Of a DNA stretch of 34,248 nucleotides, positions 26,156 to 34,248 are shown in pieces; within the stretch, counting starts at the first letter, position 1, and every line of letters begins with the position of its first letter. Source of the stretch: Balamuthia mandrillaris. Its lineage: Eukaryota > Discosea > Longamoebia > Balamuthiidae. Where the stretch lies: NCBI GenBank assembly GCA_031835245.1, contig JAVKOQ010000343.1:20001-54248 (forward strand), read 5' to 3'. The notes beneath the pieces are model-generated. The model was not told the DNA's origin. It did not search any database and worked only from the letters and a program-made list of their open reading frames with translations. Both the position numbers and the translations under genes were made by a program.

Positions 26156-28821
26156 TTAAAAGAGGCCGGTGTCAACCTTCTTTTTCTTCTGTCTCCACGC
26201 AGGCCATCCTTTGAATGTCTCTGGAGTAACTCCGAGCACCTTCTGAAACTCCTCTGGGGACAAGTACGCCTTTTGTTCAAAGTTAGTTCAGTCATAGCAT
26301 GAAAATAACTTTGGCAAGAGAAAGAGAGCGAGAGAAACAGAGAGGAAAAGAAGAAGAAATGATACCTCTACTCGGGTAGGATCCACGCCAGGAGGCAATG
26401 GGCGTTGACGAAGAACAGCATAAGGGATATACTTGCTGCCAGGAGCTCCTCGAGGAGATGCAGCAGGAGGTGAAGCGGCACGAGGAGATGCAGCAGGAGG
26501 GGAGGCCGAACGCGGAGGAGAAGCAGAACGAGGAGGAGAGGCCGAACGAGGAGGTGAAGCTGAACGAGGAGGAGATGAAGAACGAGGAGAGGGAGTGGTA
26601 GAAGACAAAGGAGAAGGTTCTTCCTCTCTTGGTGACGGAGCAGCAGACTTTGGAGAAGTAGATCGCGAAGAATGCGGAGAGGTGGACCTTGGAGAAGTGG
26701 ATCTGGATGAGGCTCTTCCGGTCCTTGCTTCTTGTTCATCGTCGTCTTTGTCGGAAGGGAGAATGCCAGCTGCTTCGAGTCTCTTTCTTCTCCTTTCTTG
26801 CCTTTTTTTGGTCTCTTCTTCCAACTTTCTTCTTTCTTCCTCTAATTCTTTATCTCGTTGTTCTCTTCTTGCTTGTCTTTCTTTTCTTCGTCTTTCGAAC
26901 TCGTCGTCATCGTCAGCGGTGGATGATGTTTCGACAGAAGAGGAAGAGACAGATTTTTCCTGGTTCTTCTGCTCTTCTTCCTCTTCTGCCTTGCGCTTTC
27001 GTTCTCTTTCTTCGGCTTCTTTTCTTTCTTTGTCTTCTCGTTCTTGACGTTCCCTTTCTTTCCTATCCTTCTCTTCTCGTTCATGGCGTTCTTTTTCTTC
27101 CTTTTCTCTCCTCTCTTTATCTTCTCTTTCTTGCCTTTCTTTCTCCTCCGCTTCTTTCCTCTCTTTCTCTTCTCTTTCTTCTCTCTCTTTTTTCTCCTTC
27201 TCTTCCTTTTCTTCTCGCTCTCTCTTTGCCTTTTCTTCTGCCTCTAACCTGGCTTTTTCTCTTTCCAACTTTTCCTTTTCTCTTCGGGCGTTTTCTTCCT
27301 CCTTCTCTCTCTGTCTTCTTTCTTCGCGTTCCTGCCTCCTCCTCTCCCGTTCCTTCTCTCTTTCTTCCCTTTCTCGTTGTTCTCGTTCTTCTCTCTCCAT
27401 TCTCCTTTTCTCTCTGGCTCTTTCTTTCTCTTCAGCTTCTTCTCTTTCTTTCCTTTCTCTCTCTTCTCGCTCTCTCCTTCGTTTCTCTTCCCGTTCCTTT
27501 TTTTCTTGTTCCTCCTTTTCTTTCGCTTCACGTTCCTTTCGTTCTTGTTCCTCTCGTTGTAACCTTTTGCGCTCTTCCTTTTCCTTCTCTTCTTGCTGTT
27601 TTCTTTCTCTCTCCTCCTTTTCCTTTCGTTCTTGTTCTTCTTTCTCCTTTCTTTCTTGCTCTTCTCTTTCCTTTCGTTCTTGTTCCTCTCTTTCCTTTCT
27701 TTCTTGTTCTTCTTTCTCCTTTTTTTCTTGCTCTTCTCTTTCCTTTCGTTCCTGTTCCTCTCTTTCCTTTCTTTCTTGCTCTTCTTTTTCCTTTCGTTCT
27801 TGCTCTTCTCGTGTTATTCTTTCTTGTTCCTCTTTCTCCTTTCTTTCTTGTTCTTCGAGTGCTTGTCTTTCTTGTTCGCACTCTTCCTTTTCGTTCCTTT
27901 CCTCCTCTTCCTTAAGTTTTCGTTCAACTTCTTCGTCTTCCTCTTCCTCCTTTCCTCCTCCGCTTCCTCCACTTCTTCTTCTTCTTCTTCCTCCTCCTCT
28001 TCTTCTTCTTCTTCTTCTTCTTCCTCTTCCTCTTCTTTTTCTTCTTCTTCCTCTCCTATGTCATCTTCTTCCTCTTCCTCTTCCTCCTCTTCCGCTTTTG
28101 CTTTCGTCGTTTGTTTATCCTCTTCTTCCTTTTCCTTCCTTTCCTTCTCTTCTCTTTCTTTTCTTTCCTGCTCTGCCTTTTCTTTCCTTGCTTTTTCCTC
28201 CTTTTCCTTCCTTTCCTTCTCCTCTCTTTCTTTTCGTTCTCTTTCTTCCCTTTCCTTTCTTTCCATTTCTTCTTTTTCCTTCTGTTCTTGTTGTTGTTTC
28301 TTCCTCAACTCGTCTTCCTTTTCCTTCTCTTTCCTTTCCATCTCTTCTTTGAGCTTCCTCTCTTTCTCCTTTTTCTCTTTCTTCTTCCTCTCCTCCTCTC
28401 GCTTCTTCTGCAGCTTCTTCTCCCGCTGCTTTCTCAGCAATTCCATTTGTTTCTTTTGCCTTTGCTTCAGCTTGTCTTTTGTCGTTTTGCTGCCCTCCTC
28501 ACCCTCCTCTTCTTCCTCTTCCTCTCCTTCTTTGGCGTCTTCCCCGTCCTCTTCGTCGTCGTCGGACTCGTCCAATGCCGCAACATCGATCTCCGCCAAT
28601 TTCACCGTCTCCTCTTTCTTCTCCTCCTCTACCTCCTCCTCTTTTTGCTTCACTTCCTCCTCCTCCTCCGCCTTCTCTTTCTTTGCGCTTCTTTCGGAGC
28701 GAGTGACCCGCACCGAGCCGCTCCTGCTCCCGCCGGAAGCTTCCCTCTTGGCCTTCAAGCGCGCCAGCTGTTTCTCCTGTCGCAGGCGTTGCGCTTCCTT
28801 TCTCTTGGCCTCCGGATCCAT
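26156..28821 (-). CDS. Long charged-helix protein with C-terminal villin headpiece
   Basis: The start is MDPEAKRKEAQRLRQEKQ at 28821; the last junction is donor 26366 to acceptor 26269, giving the final exon 26269-26156. Total about 857 residues. Most of the protein is an E/K/R helix with repeating EEQERKEKEEQERKE units, typical of single alpha-helix (ER/K) rods. A Ser-Pro-Arg tract with tandem SASPPR units follows, then a villin headpiece: YIPYAVLRQRPLPPGVDPTR, VEAYLSPEEFQKVLGV, FKGWPAW, KKVDTGLF. The core Pro-Trp and C-terminal GLF are kept; one core Phe is Leu. Headpieces bind F-actin, so an extended actin tether is inferred. The frame of the first part does not continue into the rest. A one-base break lies between about 28060 and 27925 in a purine run, with no suitable intron, probably a sequence error. 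Confidence 0.82.
26480..26600. repeat. Tandem repeats coding SASPPR units
   Basis: Imperfect 18-base units on the plus strand (CGAGGAGGAGAAGCAGAA type) encode SASPPR on the minus strand. Four to five copies lie directly before the villin headpiece, forming a flexible, potentially phosphorylated linker. Confidence 0.75.
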
Positions 28822-29186
28822 TTTTATTTTTGATCTCTCTCTCTTTTTTCCTTGGTCGTTGGCGCCTTCGGGTGGTGGTGGTGGTGGTGGTCACTTCTTC
28901 TCCGTTGTTGCTCTTTTCGTCTCTTTTCGTTTTTTAATTTTTTTTTCGTTATTTATTTTTCGTTTTTGTGAATTACAAAGTATTAAAACATTTTGAAAAA
29001 TAATCACAATAATTTTCGATTATTCCCACAATATTGGGATTGTCATTACGTCATATATTTTATTTTAAGATATAAATGATGTCATTATTCCCTTTGTGAG
29101 CTAATAATTCTCTTGATGACGTCACAAGCGTATCGGAATATTGAAAAAAAAATAAAGAAAACGAGAGAGAGAGAATAGTAGGAGCG
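28822..29186. promoter_or_regulatory. Divergent promoter, headpiece gene and PAF-acetylhydrolase gene
   Basis: These 365 bases contain a (GGT)n run near 28873-28891, a very AT-rich middle, and CCCACAATATTGGG (about 29025-29038), an imperfect palindrome. A perfect TGACGTCA is at 29117-29124, and TTACGTCA lies near 29046. A GA run precedes the plus-strand start. No gene is seen. Confidence 0.55.
29117..29124. promoter_or_regulatory. CRE-like palindrome TGACGTCA
   Basis: Third perfect octamer in promoter-position DNA of this window, 63 bases before the PAF-acetylhydrolase start codon. A half-matching TTACGTCA is about 70 bases further left. Confidence 0.5.
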
Positions 29187-31310
29187 ATGATGAAAGAGCG
29201 ACGGCTAGCGTTACTGGCGCTCCTTTCCGTGGTGGCGGAGCTCACCTTCTTGCTCGCCTTGCCCTCGTTGTTCCTTTCACACTCTGGAGAGAATGAAATC
29301 AACCACACCGCCCACCCCTCTCTTCTCTCCCTCCGGTCCGCTTGGCCTTGGGCGATGCTCTGCTCCCTTCACGCTGCCTCCCTCTTTCTCTTTGCGCTGC
29401 ATTGGATCCGCTTGCGAGGGCTGTTGTGGCACTTTTACTTCCTCCTTCCCGTTCACTGCTTCCTTCTCCTTCGCCTGCTCGCCCTCTCCTCCTGCCTCTC
29501 CTCTTCTGCTTCGGTCTCTTCCCTCTCCATTTCCTCCTCTCCCCTCCTCTCCCCCTCCTCCTCTTGCTCTCCCTCCTTGCTCTCCTCTCTCTCTTGGCGC
29601 TCCTCATCTTTCCCGTTTTTGACCTCTTGGACATCCTCTCCAAGGCCGCCTCTTCTTCTTCCGCTGCTCCTCAAGTTCCCATCGGCTCTTCTTACGCTCT
29701 CTTCCCTCTTGCTTCTTCTTCTTCTTCTTCTTCTTCTTCTTCCTCTCCGCTTTTGCTTCACTTCTACTACCCAGCAGCGGTCGAGGCCTCCAAGCAAGCT
29801 CAACGACACAGCAGAGCGCCGCTGATGTACCACGCAGGCAAGCAGCTGCGCTCTCTCTTCGAGTCGATGGACCACTCCCCGCTCATCAGCCGCTTCTTTG
29901 GGCATTTGCGGCACCTCTCCTCGCCGGCTTTTCTCGATGCCCCGCTTTTGCCACCGAAACTCTTTGCCATGTCTTCAACAAAGAAGAAAGCTGCTTCTTC
30001 TTCTTCTTCTTCTTCACGTTCTTCGTTTGCATCACGGGCCTATCCGGTGGTATTGTTCTCGCATGGGCTGTATGGCTTTCCCGCACTGTATAACTATATA
30101 TGTTGTCGGTTGGCTGCTCTTGGTTATGTTGTGGTATTCATCTTTTCTTCTTTCTTTTTCCGCTTGGGCAGTTCTTCTTTCTCTGTCTTTGTTCTTCTTG
30201 CTTCTTTGCTTCTTTGTTCTTTGTTTTTGTTTTTGCTTCTTTGCTTCTTCCTCTTCCTTGTTTATTCTTCTCGTTGAGTCTGCTTAGAAATAACAAAACA
30301 CACAAATGCAGGTGGCAGTGGGACATACAGATGGGTCAGGCGTTATATTGTCACCAAAAACAGGAGAAGTATTGTACGCGAACAACCCTTTGCCAAAAGA
30401 ACGAACTCTGGATGGTTTGTCTTTCTTCGGTTCATTTTCTTTCAGTTCATGTCTCACAAAACTATTGCAGAGGAGTGGAAGTTCCGCAACAATCAGCTCA
30501 ACATTCGCGTTAAGGACCTCCAAAACGCTCTTGATATCGTCTCAAAGCTAAATAACTCTGAAGAGTCCATCTTTTATCGTGCGTTTCTTTCTTTTTCTTT
30601 CCTCTCATGCTTCTCCCCTGCCTTCTTTTCGTCCTTCTTCTCAAACAAATACAAAAGGTTCGCTTGATCTCAACAGAGTTGCGGCCGTAGGTCACAGCTT
30701 CGGAGGAGCCACCTGCGCAGGCCTCCTTCTCTTCAGCGATCAATCCTCCTCCTCCAAAGTCAAAGGAGCAGTCAGTCTCGACGGTTGGATGTTCCCTCTT
30801 CCCGGCAGCCAAAACTTTTTCAAGTTTCCTGAAGAGGACAAGAAGAGCAATGACAGAGAAGCAGAAGACGGAGGAGGAGAAAGAGAGCAACAGCATAAAC
30901 CAACTTGGACGTTGGAACAACTGCGAAGACGACCCCTTCTGTACATCAATGGAGAGAGTTGGGGCAAGGGCAAGAGCCAATGGTACAACTTCAACGTGAC
31001 GCGCATGCGTCGCCTCTGCCAGTTGAGCCTCAACCGTTGGTCCCTCGTCACCCTCAAAGGCACCGGCCACCACAACTGGAACGACTTCCCCTTTTACTCC
31101 CCCTCCATCGCCGCTCGCATAGGATTGGTAGGAGAGTTGGAGATGGCGGCGGGAGTGGAGTGCACGGTTGCGTTGGTGCACGCCTTCTTGAAGGCGGAGT
31201 GCTTTGGGGACGGTGAGGAGGATGAGGGGCAAATAACGGAGGAAGCGTGGTGGAGAGAGGTGGAAGCATCGGGGATGTTGAGCACCTACAAGGATGTTCT
31301 TCTGCGATAG
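29187..31310 (+). CDS. PAF-acetylhydrolase-like lipase with N-terminal membrane segments
   Basis: Exons 29187-29513, 29645-30133, 30312-30414, 30471-30578, 30658-31310; about 559 residues. The N-terminus has three hydrophobic helices (ALLALLSVVAELTFLLALPS, MLCSLHAASLFLFALHW, LLWHFYFLLPVHCFLLLRLL). The lipase core shows LLLHFYYPAAVEASK, YPVVLFSHGLYGFPALYN, LAALGYVVVAVGHTDGSG, LDLNRVAAVGHSFGGATCAG (nucleophile Ser), GAVSLDGWMFPL (Asp) and KGTGHHNWNDFPFYSP (His), the plasma/type II PAF-acetylhydrolase triad. Family members cleave short or oxidised sn-2 acyl chains of phospholipids. The first intron (29514-29644, GTCTCT to CCAAG) is all pyrimidine and is needed to change frame. There is no AG earlier in it. 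If that intron is not real, the frame change would instead be an indel, and an extra hydrophobic segment (LLALLIFPVFDLL) would be coding. Confidence 0.88.
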
Positions 31311-31754
31311 TCTCGTTACCGCTGGCTGGGGATAGACGGTGAAACGAAGCGGATACTCCACGGAAGAATATTGTCCACACAGCTATGAAGCAATAAACGC
31401 AAGACGACATGGACAAAAATTATATTTCTTCTTGTCGCAAAGAATTTTATTACGATAAACGAAGAGGTCTTATTGGACATTTTTCATTGTCCAAAGTTTC
31501 CCCACTAGGAAAGGGAAGGGCTGGTCCTCTTCAAAGAAAAATAAAACAATAGGTCAACCGAAGCCACAAGATGGAAAGCGCAGCGCAGAGGCGAACCAGA
31601 AGAAGGAGAGAGCTTGTGCTCTCTCATTTGGGCTTGTCCTATCAACAGCAACAACAGAAGGTGTTGGACCAACCTTCCTCCATCCATGCAGTAAACTCTC
31701 CTTTCAATCCTTTTTGTTTTTAGTTTAAAGTGATTATTGTTAACTTTGGATCGA
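31311..31754. promoter_or_regulatory. Intergenic region with possible uORF
   Basis: This 444-base gap holds the lipase 3' UTR and the promoter/leader of the fatty-acid oxidation gene. An upstream reading frame of about 50 codons starts at ATG 31571 (MESAAQRRTRRRRELVLSHL) and ends before 31730. It cannot be spliced in phase onto the main start at 31755, so it would be a uORF if transcribed. No other gene is seen. Confidence 0.4.
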
Positions 31755-31954
31755 ATGACAAAGAGCGAAACGGCATCGGATGGAGCGACGGTTCTCGAGG
31801 TTGCTGCTACCTCGGTCAAATATGGCGGCACCAACTTGGTGCAGGTCACGGAGCCCAGCGCGCATGAAGGCATTGCCATTGTGACCATCAACCACCCTCC
31901 TGTTAACTCTCTTTCCTCCGCTGTTATGGCTGCATTGCAAAGGTTTCCTTCTTT

Positions 31955-31989
<35 letters not shown>

Positions 31990-32064
31990 CTCTCTCTCTC
32001 TCTTTCTTCTCTCTCTCTTCTCTTCTTCTCTTCCTCTCTCTTTCTCTCTCTCTCTCATTGTTTC

Positions 32065-32145
<81 letters not shown>

Positions 32146-32430
32146 GTATGTTGCTTCTCTCGTTTCTCTTTTCTCCTTAAACCACTTCTCAACTTCTTTT
32201 TACAAAATAACAGCACCATCAATGCGTTGATCGACGAGGAGGAAGAGAGGGAGGAGAAGAACAGACGGACGCTATCGTGATCATCGGTGCTAACCACAAC
32301 TTTGGGGCTGGCGCTGACATTCCTGAACTGCAGACTATGCTGGCATCCATGGACTCTTCTCCTGAATCTCGCGGTTTGTTTTTTCGTTAACGGTTTTTCT
32401 TCTCTTAAAACTCACACTAAGCGCCTCTCT

Positions 32431-32470
<40 letters not shown>

Positions 32471-32751
32471 CTGTCTTCCCTCCTATGTCCTGTTATTGAC
32501 CCCTATATTTTTTGTCCAAGGTTGGGTATTGGAGGACTTGGAGAAGAAGTTGCTGGAAGACAACGAGTGGCTGTGCGCTCTGGAGTCTCACGACGTTCCA
32601 ATAGTGGCTGCCATTGATGGCTTCGCTCTGGGTGGCGGCCTGGAGTTGGCCATGGCTTGCAATGGGCGAGTGTGCACTCCCAATGCTCGCTTGGGTCTTC
32701 CAGAACTTAGTCTTGGTCTTATTCCTGGTTATGCAGGTATCTGCTTGTTCT

Positions 32752-32789
<38 letters not shown>

Positions 32790-32976
32790 ATGTTCACGCT
32801 CTCGCTCACTTCGTTCACACGCATGTTCCGTCATTCTATTTCTAATGCCTTGCTTTTTGGTGTTTCTTAGGAACACAAAGATTGCCACGCTTAGTAGGAC
32901 TCGAGAAGGCTCTAGATATGATGCTCGTACGGCTTCCTTTTTGCTTGCAAATTTATGTCATTACCTATTCGCTCAT

Positions 32977-33017
<41 letters not shown>

Positions 33018-34248
33018 AACAACAATACCCAGAACTCACAAACAGTGAGTGGACAAGAAGCCCTCAAGCTTGGCTTAGTCCAGAAAGTGGCTTCTTCCAA
33101 CAACCTGCTCGAAGAGGCCATAAGTTACGCCAAATTTTTGGCAAAGGAGCAGGACAGAGCTTCCTATCGCTTGCCTCATGCTCTGTTGCAAAATGGTCGG
33201 TTACCCTCTCCAGCTAAAGCCAGAGAGATTGTGAAGCAACGCTACGCTCAAATGAAAGCAAAATATGGAAGTGATCCTTCTGTGGTTCATCCTTGTACGT
33301 TTTCTTTAGCTTTTTTTTTAAAGTTTTGTTCAGTCTTGTTTTCTTTTGTTTTTGTTTTTTGACGTCTTTTTCCTTCAGTTGCTTGTCTGGATGCAGTAAT
33401 TGCGGGCATCCAAACGGACGGCAAAGCCGGTCTTCAACAAGAAACCACCCAATTCCTGAAATGCTGCACTGCTCCAGCCGCCAGAGGTCTCATCCACGCC
33501 TTCCTTGCCGAACGTCAAACCTCTTCCTCCATTCCAGGTATTCCAGCAAACAAAGCACAGCAACGACGAGCCATACGCTCTGTTGGAGTGATAGGAGGAG
33601 GATTGATGGGAAGTGGTATCGCGACGGCCATTCTTATGAGTGGCAGAGCAAAAGTCGTATTGAAGGAAGTCAATCAAGAGTTCCTTGAAGCTGGACTGAA
33701 GAGAATCATCTCCAATTTGGACAGAAGCCTTCGCAACGGAAAGCTGACAAAAGAGCAACACGAAATGTTGGTGTCGCAGTCTGTGAGTGGAACCTTGGAC
33801 TATAAGGGTTTTGCAGATGTGGACATGGTGATTGAGGCTGTTATAGAGAACTTGGCATTGAAGCAGGAAGTGTTTGCTGAGTTGGAGAAGCATTGCCGTC
33901 AGGATTGCATTCTTGCCAGTAATACTTCTACTATCCCGATAGATCAGATAGCTGCCAAAACTAACGCGAGCAATAGAATTATTGGCACTCACTTTTTCAG
34001 GTATGTTACTCTCTTCTCTTGTATTGTGTTAACTCTCCGCTTTGTATTTTCTTGTTATCTTTCCGTATCTACAGCCCAGCGCAAGTGATGCCATTGTTGG
34101 AAATTGTGCGCACCACCCAAGTCTCCCCACAAGTTATCTCTGACACTCTGTACTTTGCCCAAAACCTCCTCCGCAAAACGCCGATCGTTGTTGGCAACTG
34201 TCCTGGCTTCACTGTCAACAGGATTTTCTTCCCTTACTTCCAAGCGGC
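31755..34248 (+). CDS. Enoyl-CoA hydratase / 3-hydroxyacyl-CoA dehydrogenase multifunctional protein (partial)
   Basis: Exons 31755-31942, 32214-32373, 32521-32736, 32871-32926, 33033-33294, 33379-34000, 34075 to the window edge. The N-terminal crotonase domain has [32 protein letters not shown] (oxyanion loop), [19 protein letters not shown] and [20 protein letters not shown] with the two catalytic Glu. The dehydrogenase starts [13 protein letters not shown] (NAD-binding GxGxxG), with [37 protein letters not shown] and [11 protein letters not shown]. This order is that of the peroxisomal bifunctional (MFP/EHHADH) enzymes of beta-oxidation. Exon 2 has a frame break: the frame reading [11 protein letters not shown] does not continue into DAIVIIGAN, as if one base were missing in the purine run at about 32235-32262. 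Introns 1, 2, 3 and 4 carry long (CT)n runs. The C-terminus and any PTS1 lie beyond the window. Confidence 0.93.
31962..32150. repeat. (CT)n-rich tract in intron 1 of the beta-oxidation gene
   Basis: About 190 bases of interrupted CT dinucleotide repeat occupy most of intron 31943-32213. Three further CT runs (about 32433-32465, 32755-32785, 32981-33014) sit in the next three introns, all CT on the sense strand. Confidence 0.95.

Noticed and set aside
26689-28996. Large plus-strand Phe/Leu/Ser-rich membrane-like proteins
   Set aside because: They are the complement of the E/K/R-rich headpiece gene. Repetitive hydrophobic frames opposite purine-rich coding DNA are expected artefacts.
31571-31640. 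PTS2-like peroxisomal signal (RRRRELVLSHL) as an N-terminal exon of the beta-oxidation enzyme
   Set aside because: The second residue of the motif does not fit, and splicing to the main frame meets a stop (TGA) before the ATG at 31755.

Overview
This is gene-dense nuclear DNA from a eukaryote, most likely a free-living protist. Genes are 1-3 kb with many short GT-AG introns (about 40-380 bases), sit 30-630 bases apart on both strands, and carry long Ser, Asp, Glu/Lys and Ser-Pro runs. An amoebozoan, perhaps a Balamuthia-like discosean, is my best guess. It rests on intron density, simple-sequence load and gene content (TRAF-type zinc fingers, Ras family, L-galactose dehydrogenase, villin headpiece) and is inference, not proof. 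I recognise no tRNA, rRNA, CRISPR array, intact transposon or viral element.

Layout, left to right: (1) 80-2329 minus, MACROD2-like ADP-ribosyl hydrolase with a C-terminal pair of actin-binding RPEL repeats; (2) 2781-7619 plus, NRDE2 with HAT repeats; (3) 7842-9590 plus, secreted/type I membrane Cys-rich protein; (4) 9677-12335 minus, RING + TRAF zinc finger + SPRY protein; (5) 12471-13172 plus, Ras-like protein with degenerate nucleotide-binding motifs, followed by a decayed copy of a Ras 3' end; (6) 13802-15356 plus, unrecognised Lys/Glu-rich protein; (7) 15391-16947 minus, thiosulfate/3-mercaptopyruvate sulfurtransferase; (8) 17351-18430 minus, unrecognised multi-pass membrane protein; (9) 18702-20143 plus, ubiquitin + ADP-ribosyltransferase-like + WWE fusion; (10) 20294-22553 plus, R3H + endonuclease/exonuclease/phosphatase protein; (11) 22823-24283 plus, mitochondrial carrier; (12) 24481-25978 plus, L-galactose dehydrogenase-type aldo/keto reductase; (13) 26156-28821 minus, very long charged helix ending in a villin headpiece; (14) 29187-31310 plus, PAF-acetylhydrolase-like lipase; (15) 31755 to the window end, plus, peroxisomal-type enoyl-CoA hydratase/3-hydroxyacyl-CoA dehydrogenase, cut by the edge.

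The genes do not form one pathway. Two touch ADP-ribose signalling (a MACROD eraser and a possible ART-WWE writer), two touch actin (RPEL, villin headpiece), two the ubiquitin system (RING, ubiquitin fusion), and several lipid, sulfur or ascorbate metabolism. Four divergent pairs (1/2, 4/5, 8/9, 13/14) share short promoters. Perfect TGACGTCA palindromes lie in two of these and upstream of gene 7.

The strongest signals are new-looking domain combinations (macro+RPEL, ubiquitin+ART+WWE, RING+TRAF-zf+SPRY), a Ras protein altered at nearly every nucleotide-contacting motif, and a strand-oriented habit: introns fill with CT or TTC repeats on the sense strand whichever way the gene points. Exon junctions were placed by hand from splice dinucleotides, phase and family alignment. 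Two genes (13 and 15) show a one-base frame break inside a purine-rich run, probably a sequence error.
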